Assembly (NCBI RefSeq): GCF_001889065.1
Contig: NZ_LWHB01000143.1
Location: forward strand, 1-5,846
DNA: 5,846 bases
Reading direction: 5' to 3'
From: Suttonella ornithocola
GTDB taxonomy: Bacteria > Pseudomonadota > Gammaproteobacteria > Cardiobacteriales > Cardiobacteriaceae
Shown here: in pieces, positions 1-4,781 of the stretch
Layout of the letters: every line of letters starts with the position of its first letter
How positions within the stretch are numbered: the first letter of the stretch is position 1
Made by a program: the position numbers and the translations under genes
Notes under the pieces: generated by a model
Seen by the model: the letters and a program-made list of their open reading frames with translations, nothing else
The model's database searches: none
What the model was told of the DNA's origin: nothing

Positions 1-240
1 CCAAAGCAGATAAAAGCATAAAGTATCAATACAATCCATCCGCCATTCTTTGCGTATTTGCTTAATCCAAGCCCACATCTTTTCAATGATTGCTTGAATA
101 TCACAGCGTTTATGAAAAGCGGCATTGTCCATGACAATTACACTGTTTTTAGGTAACTCAGGTAACAGTGCTTCTCTCACCCAATGAGAGAAAATATCGC
201 TGTTAATAGAACCATCATATAAGCGTAAGCCCCCAATCAA
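1..240 (-). pseudogene. IS630-family transposase, C-terminal fragment with internal deletion
   Basis: Translating the minus strand from 240 downward gives an uninterrupted frame with LIGGLRLYDGSINSDIF, then VMDNAAFHKR, then IEKMWAWIKQIRKEWR. These are the second and third catalytic blocks of IS630-family DDE transposases. The aspartate of MDNAAFHK is encoded at 127-129 and the glutamate of IEK at 82-84. Only 14 residues separate them, whereas family members have about 34. The stretch that usually reads roughly LPxYSPDLNPIE is missing, and the loss keeps the frame. The fragment runs off the window at base 1. It has no start or N-terminus in the same orientation, because homology ends near 240 at an inversion-like junction. 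It is therefore an inactive remnant. Family assignment is confident; the exact IS name is not known. Confidence 0.8.
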
Positions 241-245
241 ATATT

Positions 246-473
246 GATGGTCAAGCCTTGCTTAAAGCTATCAAGCAGTATCCCAATGATTATCAATGGG
301 AAAAAAGCGCTAGACGTTTTAATTGCTCGTAATCAACTATTTATTATGCGCTAAAGCGGCTAGGGATAACGCATAAAAAAAGACAAACTAACAAATATCT
401 AAAAGCCGATATAAACAAAAGAGAGAATTTTCAGGAACAAATAGCTGATAAGATTGATCAAGAAAAACCGATA
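246..473 (+). pseudogene. IS630-family transposase, N-terminal-region fragment with stop codon
   Basis: The plus strand from 246 reads DGQALLKAIKQYPNDYQWEK, then SARRFNCS, a TAA stop at 330-332, and continues in the same frame as STIYYALKRLGITHKKRQ and later NFQEQIADKIDQEKPI. This is the helix-turn-helix region of IS630-type transposases, where a residue such as E or Q would normally stand between CS and ST. The frame lacks its start, carries the internal stop, and ends after KPI. Active copies would continue there with the first catalytic aspartate (a block like V-x-L-D-E-S). It lies back to back with the C-terminal fragment at 1-240. The two are either halves of one rearranged element or pieces of two insertions. 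Confidence 0.75.
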
Positions 474-492
474 GAGACTTTTGCAAAATTCT
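474..492. repeat. possible IS5-family terminal inverted repeat
   Basis: The sequence GAGACTTTTGCAAAATTC begins at the base where IS630 homology stops. From memory it resembles the termini of some IS5-family elements, such as neisserial IS1106 (GAGACCTTTGCAAAATTC). No IS5 transposase and no matching opposite end are visible in the window. If the reading is right, this is a solo end left after an insertion into the IS630 gene followed by loss of the element body. Confidence 0.35.
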
Positions 493-612
493 GTTTTATA
501 CTAATTTTTGCTACTAGTAGGAAAATTAACACTATGATTTTAATATGTTTTCAAAATTTAAAAAATTAAAATTTCTCTATTTTATGTTTTTTTGCAATAT
601 TGATAATGTAAA
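493..612. other. AT-rich non-coding stretch upstream of the 613 gene
   Basis: No coding potential is seen. The stretch is almost all A and T, with a perfect 10-base palindrome CTACTAGTAG at 511-520. It must contain any promoter for the following gene unless transcription enters from the left. AT richness makes any assignment of -35 and -10 boxes arbitrary, so none is given. Confidence 0.4.
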
Positions 613-1545
613 ATGAATGATATAAAAAGAATACATTTAAAAACAGGCTGTAAGAATAGAAAGGAGTTAATAAATTTCTGTCTTAATCAATCAGAGCAAT
701 ATTTAGTAATAGGTTGGAGTTATATTTATAAAAAAGATAATAATATAAAAAATTATAGAGATTATTACTCAGCTATAAAAAAAGATAAACAGAAATCTAA
801 ATTAAGAATCAATCCTGTATTAAATGTTTTTAAAAATACAAGGGAAAATGATTTATTTTGGACAAGGGATCTTCAAGGAAAATATTGGATATGTCGAGCA
901 AAAGGAAAAGCTATATCAATGTTTGATGAAAATCTAGATATTGGAGCAGCTGTTCCTGTAGAAGCTTATGATGTTGGTTTGGATGTGCCAGGACAAATCA
1001 AAGCAGCTTTTAATAGACCAAGAGGCGGGACTGTTCAAAGTATAAGTAAAAGATATCCTATTATCTTAGAATATTCCAAATATATCTTTAATAAGAAGTC
1101 TAATAAAAATATTTATCAATTTAAAATAATAGAAGAAAATCTTATAGAAAATTTACCAGATTATCAGTTAGAAGAGTTGGTAATCTCATATATTCAGTTA
1201 AATGAAAATTATTATTTATTATCAAATTCTATTGCTAATAAATCTACAACTATAAAAATAGAAGCAGAGTTTATTTCAAGGGATTTGAATGATATAAGAA
1301 AAGCTGTTGTTCAAGTAAAAGGAGGAAATAGTAGTATATTAAATGCAAGTAATTATATAGAATATATGGAAGATGGATACTATGTTTATTTGTATGCTTC
1401 TCAAGTTGTAGATATCGATAACTTAAGTAAATGTATTATAATTACTCAAAGAGATTTGTTTTTGTTTTATAAAAAATATAAACAATTATTACCTAAATCT
1501 ATAACTGAATGGGAAAATATATTTATCCAAGAGGATAATAATTGA
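613..1545 (+). CDS. putative Mrr-like PD-(D/E)xK nuclease with unknown N-terminal domain
   Basis: This 310-residue protein is soluble, with no signal peptide or membrane segment. Two parts can be seen. Residues about 78-147 contain ENDLFWTRDLQGKYWICRAK and, further on, DVPGQIKAAFNRPRGGTVQSI. This resembles a small beta-rich module found at the front of some uncharacterised restriction-like proteins. Residues about 182-305 run LPDYQLEELVISYIQ, then IEAEFISRD, then KAVVQVKGGNSSI, and end LLPKSITEWENIF. I read this as an Mrr-like nuclease fold: an early helix with E187/E188, an acidic residue such as E219, and Q234-V-K236 as the QxK variant of the (D/E)xK motif. Such domains cleave DNA and are common in restriction and phage defence. 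The ATG has no clear Shine-Dalgarno sequence. Codon use is strongly AT-biased, unlike the genes at right, which suggests separate acquisition. No methyltransferase or partner lies beside it. Family assignment is from recalled motifs; activity and target are inference. Confidence 0.55.
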   Translation: MNDIKRIHLKTGCKNRKELINFCLNQSEQYLVIGWSYIYKKDNNIKNYRDYYSAIKKDKQKSKLRINPVLNVFKNTRENDLFWTRDLQGKYWICRAKGKAISMFDENLDIGAAVPVEAYDVGLDVPGQIKAAFNRPRGGTVQSISKRYPIILEYSKYIFNKKSNKNIYQFKIIEENLIENLPDYQLEELVISYIQLNENYYLLSNSIANKSTTIKIEAEFISRDLNDIRKAVVQVKGGNSSILNASNYIEYMEDGYYVYLYASQVVDIDNLSKCIIITQRDLFLFYKKYKQLLPKSITEWENIFIQEDNN

Positions 1546-1599
1546 TTTTTTTAAAAATTTAATTTAATAAATAAAACTCTAATATATATTTAATTTGAA

Positions 1600-1618
1600 T
1601 ACTTAGAAAAAATAAGTA
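1600..1618. other. small AT-rich hairpin after the 613 gene
   Basis: TACTTA and TAAGTA form a perfect 6-bp inverted repeat around a 7-base loop GAAAAAA. It lies between the 613 gene and the dusA start. It could be a weak terminator, but it is very AT-rich and could be chance. Confidence 0.2.
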
Positions 1619-1640
1619 ATTAAAAATGATAGGTTAATGA

Positions 1641-1703
1641 GTGGAAATAGATAAAAGCCAATGGAAGTTTTGTGTAGCGCCGATGCTGGATTGGATAAAA
1701 TAA
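1641..1703 (+). pseudogene. dusA: dusA 5' fragment (tRNA-dihydrouridine synthase A N-terminus) cut by integration
   Basis: GTG at 1641 opens a 20-codon frame: V-E-I-D-K-S-Q-W, then KFCVAPMLDW, then I-K and TAA at 1701-1703. R/KFxVAPMLDWTD is the characteristic beginning of DusA, the FMN enzyme that reduces U20/U20a in tRNA. After the tryptophan, where TD and the rest of the enzyme should follow, the frame ends at once. The GTG start is supported by AGGT six bases upstream (1631-1634) and by an in-frame TGA directly before it. The 5' end of dusA is an established target for a family of tyrosine integrases. After insertion, a short 5' stub stays on one side and an intact dusA is rebuilt on the other. 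The complete copy should lie beyond the right edge of the window. Confidence 0.75.
1668..1694. other. probable prophage attachment-site core within dusA
   Basis: The conserved codons for FCVAPMLDW lie here, and DusA similarity ends at 1694, so the crossover must fall within or just before this interval. The exact core cannot be set from one end. Comparison with the opposite junction would show the shared bases. Confidence 0.55.
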
Positions 1704-1733
1704 AATCCTATCAAATTGTTATTTAATAGGATT
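1704..1733 (-). terminator. hairpin terminator for the leftward phage operon
   Basis: AATCCTAT (1704-1711) pairs with ATAGGATT (1726-1733). Inside it, AAAT (1713-1716) pairs with ATTT (1721-1724) across one mismatch and a TGTT loop. On the minus strand the stem is followed by TTATTTTAT, a good U-rich tail. On the plus strand the T content downstream is also high, so it may work both ways. It sits between the last phage gene and the dusA stub. Confidence 0.55.
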
Positions 1734-1753
1734 GTTTAAGTTTATTTTTCTTG

Positions 1754-1771
1754 TGGTGCAAATATGGTGCA
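1754..1771 (+). repeat. pair of TGGTGCA direct repeats near the attachment site
   Basis: TGGTGCA occurs at 1754-1760 and 1765-1771, so the copies start 11 bases apart, about one helical turn. The pair lies about 60 bases inside the presumed attachment core, just beyond the stop of the PrtN-like gene. Its position and spacing fit arm-type integrase sites or excisionase sites. That function is inferred. Confidence 0.35.
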
Positions 1772-2032
1772 TTACGAAAACGCGCTAAAATCATTTTCAG
1801 CTGCTTTTTGTTGCTTATCTATCCATGCCGCCAGAGCTGATAAATGCACATAATATGGCGCTTTTTTAGATTTATCGATTTTAAAAACTGGAAATGGTAA
1901 ATCTTGTCTTGCCGCTCTGCCTTTTAATTCTCTTTCGGCAATATGCGGAAAATATTGTTGCGCTACTTCCGTTAATAATGGTGTTGGTGTTTGATATTTA
2001 ATGAGTAGAGCTGTTGCAGTGTCTATTTTCAT
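1772..2032 (-). CDS. PrtN-like small regulatory protein (pyocin activator family)
   Basis: This 86-residue protein shows the layout of the PrtN family: TATALLIKYQTPTPLLTEVA at residues 5-24, QQYFPHI, the core LPFPVF at 45-50, K-K-A-P-Y-Y-V-H at 56-63, and LAAWID at 67-72. The family founder activates pyocin genes in Pseudomonas. Many members sit in prophages and islands as small DNA-binding proteins. The length is usual for the family. The ATG has AAGG seven bases upstream. It is the last gene before the terminator and attachment site, and is separated from the methyltransferase by a structured leader. A place beside the attachment site suggests control of excision or early genes rather than bacteriocins. 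That role is inference; the family call is from motif memory. Confidence 0.65.
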   Translation of the reverse strand: MKIDTATALLIKYQTPTPLLTEVAQQYFPHIAERELKGRAARQDLPFPVFKIDKSKKAPYYVHLSALAAWIDKQQKAAENDFSAFS

Positions 2033-2053
2033 CGTCGTGCCTTTTTATAGCTA

Positions 2054-2134
2054 TTATGTGGTTGTCTGCGCCCGAGCTGGAGTTAGGTTACTCGTCGCAG
2101 ACTGCGGCGGTTGTTTCATGTGCGCATCACTCAC
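2054..2134 (-). CDS. possible small ORF / leader peptide over a hairpin
   Basis: A 26-codon frame opens with GTG at 2132-2134 and encodes V-S-D-A-H, then MKQPPQSATSNLTPARAQ, T-T-T and TAA. An internal ATG at 2117-2119 could also be the start. No strong Shine-Dalgarno sequence precedes either. The frame overlaps the inverted repeat at 2064-2102, so the peptide may simply reflect a structured RNA. It could be a leader peptide, a decayed small phage gene, or not translated at all. Confidence 0.2.
   Translation of the reverse strand: MSDAHMKQPPQSATSNLTPARAQTTT
2064..2102 (-). promoter_or_regulatory. stem-loop in the leader of the PrtN-like gene
   Basis: On the minus strand GTCTGCG (2102-2096) pairs with CGCAGAC (2070-2064). 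A second block, CGAG (2094-2091), pairs with CTCG (2076-2073). They are separated by a small 1x2 internal loop and closed by a 14-base loop. The foot of the stem lies 31 bases before the ATG of the PrtN-like gene. No U-tract follows, so it is not an ordinary terminator. It could control translation or processing of the downstream message. Confidence 0.45.
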
Positions 2135-2160
2135 CGCTTGACGCTTACAATTATTTCTCT

Positions 2161-2628
2161 CTATAAGTCTTTCAAAAATAACATCCAATGCGTTTTGCTC
2201 GCTTTACCAGATTTGTGGCCAACTATTGGTTGCTTTCCGATTGTTGATAAAATCTTACTTACGGGTATCTGTATTTCGTTCCATTTAAAACATAATGTTC
2301 CGTTCGGTTTTAGAACACGCATACATTCATCAAATCCATTTCTGATTTCAGTTTCCCAATTTTTTAAACGTCCGTATTTTTTAATCATCCAGCTTTTGTC
2401 TCCGACATGGATTAAATGTGGTGGATCAAAAACGACTAAATAAAATGTATCATCGTCGAATGGCAAGTTTGTATAATCAATAATTTTATCCGGCGTAATT
2501 TCTAAGTTTCGTCCATCGCATAAAGTATGTCGCTCGCATCTAATATCTCCAAACAATACATCATGATTAGTTTTATCAAAGTGCCACATCCTGCTACCAC
2601 AACATGGGTCAAGTACTCTTTTGTTCAT
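2161..2628 (-). CDS. phage class I SAM-dependent methyltransferase
   Basis: This 155-residue protein fits a small, compact group of phage methyltransferases. Motif I is L-D-P-C-C-G-S at residues 6-12, which binds S-adenosylmethionine. An acidic D-I-R at 28-30 is followed by C-E-R-H-T-L-C-D-G-R. The catalytic-type motif F-D-P-P-H is at 67-71. Later come GFDECMRVLKPNGTLCFKW (98-116) and a C-terminal GHKSGKASKTHWMLF. D-P-P-H resembles the D-P-P-Y/W motif of N6-adenine methyltransferases, so DNA or another nucleic-acid base is the likely substrate, possibly to protect phage DNA. No separate target-recognition domain is visible at this size. The gene starts 7 bases after the SSB stop, without a clear Shine-Dalgarno sequence, so translation is probably coupled. 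Fold is confident; substrate is inferred. Confidence 0.8.
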   Translation of the reverse strand: MNKRVLDPCCGSRMWHFDKTNHDVLFGDIRCERHTLCDGRNLEITPDKIIDYTNLPFDDDTFYLVVFDPPHLIHVGDKSWMIKKYGRLKNWETEIRNGFDECMRVLKPNGTLCFKWNEIQIPVSKILSTIGKQPIVGHKSGKASKTHWMLFLKDL

Positions 2629-2635
2629 ATAACGC

Positions 2636-3079
2636 TTAAAACGGTATCTCGTTCGGCTGTGGGTAACCTGCTTTTGCCGCTGCGTATGCGTTATTGTGCG
2701 GTGTTGGTTTTGGCGGTGGCGATGATGATTGTCTGTCTTGCTTACTGTCTAGCATTTGCATCTGTTCTACAACAATCTCTGTGCTGTATCGGTCTTGCCC
2801 AGTGTTGTCCTGCCATTTGCGCGTTTGTAGCTTACCTTCAATATAAAGCTTGCTGCCTTTTTTAACGTATTGCTGGATGATGCCGGCTAATGCTCGGTAA
2901 GCAACGCAGCGGTGCCATTCTGTTCGCTCTTTTTGCTCGCCTGTTTGTTTATCGTTCCAAGTTTCGCTAGTTGCAAGAGAAAAGTTTGCCACCATATCGC
3001 CATTTTGAAAGGTGCGGCACTCAGGGTCAGCACCTAAGTTACCAATAAGAATGACTTTATTTACACCTTTATTTGCCAT
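2636..3079 (-). CDS. ssb: single-stranded DNA-binding protein (phage SSB)
   Basis: This is a 147-residue OB-fold SSB. It begins MANKGVNKVILIGNLGADPE, and the OB domain spans about residues 5-110. DNA-stacking aromatic residues W41, W55 and W89 match the tryptophans of E. coli SSB. A linker rich in P, S, Q and A follows, ending in N-E-I-P-F. The I-P-F tip is kept, but the usual run of aspartates before it is reduced to one glutamate. The start at 3079 is chosen because AGGAGG (3084-3089) sits four bases upstream. The frame is open 16 codons further, but that extension has no SSB similarity. The Shine-Dalgarno overlaps the TAG stop of the preceding gene, implying coupled translation. It protects single strands made by the exonuclease and during replication. 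Confidence 0.95.
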   Translation of the reverse strand: MANKGVNKVILIGNLGADPECRTFQNGDMVANFSLATSETWNDKQTGEQKERTEWHRCVAYRALAGIIQQYVKKGSKLYIEGKLQTRKWQDNTGQDRYSTEIVVEQMQMLDSKQDRQSSSPPPKPTPHNNAYAAAKAGYPQPNEIPF

Positions 3080-3087
3080 TTTTCCTC

Positions 3088-3324
3088 CTATGCCATTTTG
3101 CTGATGGTATGTATCAACGCAGGACAAACTAAAATTTCTGGTCTCTTAAGAAAAGTTTTAAAATCTTTTTGTTCTTTTGTTTTAAGCGCTGTTGATTGAC
3201 TACGCTTTTTGAGATAAGTCTTTAAAAAAGTATCTGCTAAACCAAAATAATCAACACAGGCTTTAATTAACATCGCGTCTGTAATAAAACGCAAAAAGAG
3301 CTTTCCGTATTTTTCAGTGTTCAT
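3088..3324 (-). CDS. unknown 78-residue basic protein in the recombination cassette
   Basis: I do not recognise this gene. The product has 78 residues. The front half, LRFITDAMLIKACVDYFGLA then DTFLKTYLKK, looks helical. It is followed by a lysine-rich stretch, KKRSQSTALKTKEQKDFKTF, and ends ALIHTISKMA. It is strongly basic and has no signal peptide. Reality is supported by its context. Its ATG overlaps the exonuclease stop by 11 bases, GAGGTG stands just upstream in the exonuclease end, and its own stop codon overlaps the SSB Shine-Dalgarno sequence. Such tight packing suggests it is translated with the exonuclease and SSB. The basic charge would suit nucleic-acid binding or an accessory to the exonuclease, but nothing in the sequence proves either. 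Confidence 0.6.
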   Translation of the reverse strand: MNTEKYGKLFLRFITDAMLIKACVDYFGLADTFLKTYLKKRSQSTALKTKEQKDFKTFLKRPEILVCPALIHTISKMA

Positions 3325-3934
3325 TGTTCACCTCTTTTTTATAGGCTTCTAACTTCTTGCTAAAAGCACGGATATGTTTATCCATTGCTTCAATGAGTTT
3401 TTCATCACGCTTAATCGTCAAAATCATTAACGGCTGTGATGTGTATTCAGGGCAGTAGCTGATAAAATCCCATGTGTCATAACCGGTTATCCACATCGCA
3501 CCTTGAACCTGTAACACATACTGCGTCGGCAGTTTTTGCTCTAAGCAGTTACGGATATGGTTTTCTAATCTCGGGCTTTTGATTTCAATTCCGCGCTGAA
3601 TCTCTGGGATAATGCCGTCGGGTGAACACATCACGCTTCTTGTATCATCAAGAAAAATACCGCCGACTTCCGTTACATCGTATGCGGTTTCTAACTCATA
3701 ATAAGCGCGTGCTTGTGGCTCTCTCTCAATTCCGCGCAACATATCATCTGTTTGCCGGATTTCTTTACGCTCTCCTGTTATATGTTCGGCAAGTAATTCA
3801 TAAAGATAATCGTTTGATTGACTGCTAGCTTTGCCAGTGGCAGTAATAATTCGGTCAAATCTGCTTGCGGTCGGAATGGCAAGCCTTGCAGCGTACCATT
3901 CTTCAGTTCCTTGTGCGCAATCTAAGATATTCAT
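3314..3934 (-). CDS. YqaJ-family viral recombinase exonuclease
   Basis: This 206-residue protein belongs to the YqaJ/lambda-exonuclease group of PD-(D/E)xK nucleases. These enzymes digest one strand of double-stranded DNA ends to leave 3' tails for annealing. Visible landmarks are QGTEEWYAARLAIPTASRF at residues 8-26, M-L-R-G-I-E-R-E-P-Q-A at 65-75 with E70, C-S-P-D-G at 103-107 with D106, E117-I-K119 within GIEIKSP, and QYVLQVQGAMWITG at 138-151. D106, E117 and K119 form the metal-binding core. All expected residues are present and the length is normal. The start lies 8 bases after the recT stop, with AAGG across that stop codon as its ribosome site. It is the nuclease partner of RecT, like Exo with Bet in lambda. 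Confidence 0.93.
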   Translation of the reverse strand: MNILDCAQGTEEWYAARLAIPTASRFDRIITATGKASSQSNDYLYELLAEHITGERKEIRQTDDMLRGIEREPQARAYYELETAYDVTEVGGIFLDDTRSVMCSPDGIIPEIQRGIEIKSPRLENHIRNCLEQKLPTQYVLQVQGAMWITGYDTWDFISYCPEYTSQPLMILTIKRDEKLIEAMDKHIRAFSKKLEAYKKEVNNEH

Positions 3935-3942
3935 AGATTACC

Positions 3943-4740
3943 TTACACTGGGATTTCGTCGTTATCAGCAACGGTTTCTGTAACAGCGGCTTGAGCTTGT
4001 TGTTTTTGTATTGCTCGATGAAGTTGCGCAATGACTTTATCAGCATCTTGTGTGCTTAATGCTTCGATGCTGTGGACAGCATAAGCACTGGCAATTTTTT
4101 CTAATGGCTTTTGAGCTTGTTTAGCGAGAGCGATGATTGCTTCGATTTGTTCGGCATTCGCTAATACGGATTGAGCTGGTTTTGGTTGTTGCACCATCAC
4201 GCTGTCTGCTCTTTCGGCTTCGTCTGGATCAATGATGCCGCTAAAACCAAAAGCGTAACGTGCCGCTTGGATAGTCGCTTTATGGCGCAACATTCTATTT
4301 GGCCATCTTCCCCAAGGGGTAATGTTATTATTTCTATCATGAGTAGGACCTTGACATTCCGCCATGTATTCGGTCATCTCAGTGGGATGTTCGCGGTCTT
4401 TGCGATAGATGCGACAGGTTACGGAGATAAGTTTGCCGTTAGCATCTACTTGGTCGCGGTATTCCATGCCGTTGAATTGCGGGTGGCTGTTGATGATTTT
4501 TAGCCAACCGTCTATAGATACAATTGGCTGTATTCCACCACGGTTAGGAAACGCATAAATCTCTTTAGTAATGGGGTTAAGATTATATTGTGCAGCAATC
4601 GCTAAAAAGGCGCTGATTTCAGCGGGTTTAGCATTGTTTGGGATAAGACTATTGGCTAACACCACAGCACATTCTTCCACATTATCCATGCCGCTAATTG
4701 CGGCGACTTTGGTCATTAATTCTGGTGATACGGGTAACAT
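3943..4740 (-). CDS. recT: RecT/Bet-family single-strand annealing protein
   Basis: This 265-residue phage recombinase anneals complementary strands exposed by the YqaJ exonuclease. Family blocks are NLNPITKEIYAFPN at residues 53-66, PIVSIDGWLKIINSHPQF at 72-89, T-C-R-I-Y-R-K-D at 108-115, and WPNRMLRHKATIQAARYAF at 146-164. A variable, glutamine- and alanine-rich C-terminal part (about 183-265) follows. The start at 4740 is set by AGGAGG at 4748-4753, seven bases upstream. The longer open frame, 16 codons more, begins inside a hairpin and is not used. An odd feature is the end of the protein, A-D-N-D-E-I-P-V, which looks like the acidic tail of SSB. The gene follows the DUF2303 gene after 70 bases holding two hairpins, so its expression may be adjusted separately. 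Confidence 0.95.
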   Translation of the reverse strand: MLPVSPELMTKVAAISGMDNVEECAVVLANSLIPNNAKPAEISAFLAIAAQYNLNPITKEIYAFPNRGGIQPIVSIDGWLKIINSHPQFNGMEYRDQVDANGKLISVTCRIYRKDREHPTEMTEYMAECQGPTHDRNNNITPWGRWPNRMLRHKATIQAARYAFGFSGIIDPDEAERADSVMVQQPKPAQSVLANAEQIEAIIALAKQAQKPLEKIASAYAVHSIEALSTQDADKVIAQLHRAIQKQQAQAAVTETVADNDEIPV

Positions 4741-4758
4741 GATTACTCCTCCTTTAAA

Positions 4759-4771
4759 CAGCACCATGCTG
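4759..4771 (-). promoter_or_regulatory. small hairpin just upstream of the recT ribosome site
   Basis: CAGCA and TGCTG form a perfect 5-bp stem with a 3-base loop. It ends five bases before the AGGAGG ribosome site of recT on the minus strand. With the larger hairpin at 4782-4800 it makes a tandem structured leader. Confidence 0.35.
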
Positions 4772-4781
4772 CTTTTGGTTG

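Noticed and set aside
511..520. Perfect palindrome CTACTAGTAG
   Set aside because: Ten bases, isolated and in AT-rich non-coding sequence. No partner copy or neighbouring gene gives it meaning.
2111..2443. Open plus-strand frame opposite the methyltransferase
   Set aside because: It mirrors a well-supported minus-strand gene with family motifs and has no recognisable protein pattern or good ribosome site.
2527..2865. Open plus-strand frame opposite SSB and methyltransferase, rich in Cys, Ala and Leu
   Set aside because: The hydrophobic look is a by-product of the antisense of the SSB linker. It crosses the ends of two real genes.
3080..3127. Sixteen-codon N-terminal extension of SSB
   Set aside because: SSB proteins begin at MANKGVNKV-like sequence. 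AGGAGG precedes that start, and the extension overlaps the upstream gene in another frame.
3622..3828. Open plus-strand frame opposite the exonuclease
   Set aside because: It lies wholly inside the YqaJ gene, where the conserved catalytic motifs are on the other strand.
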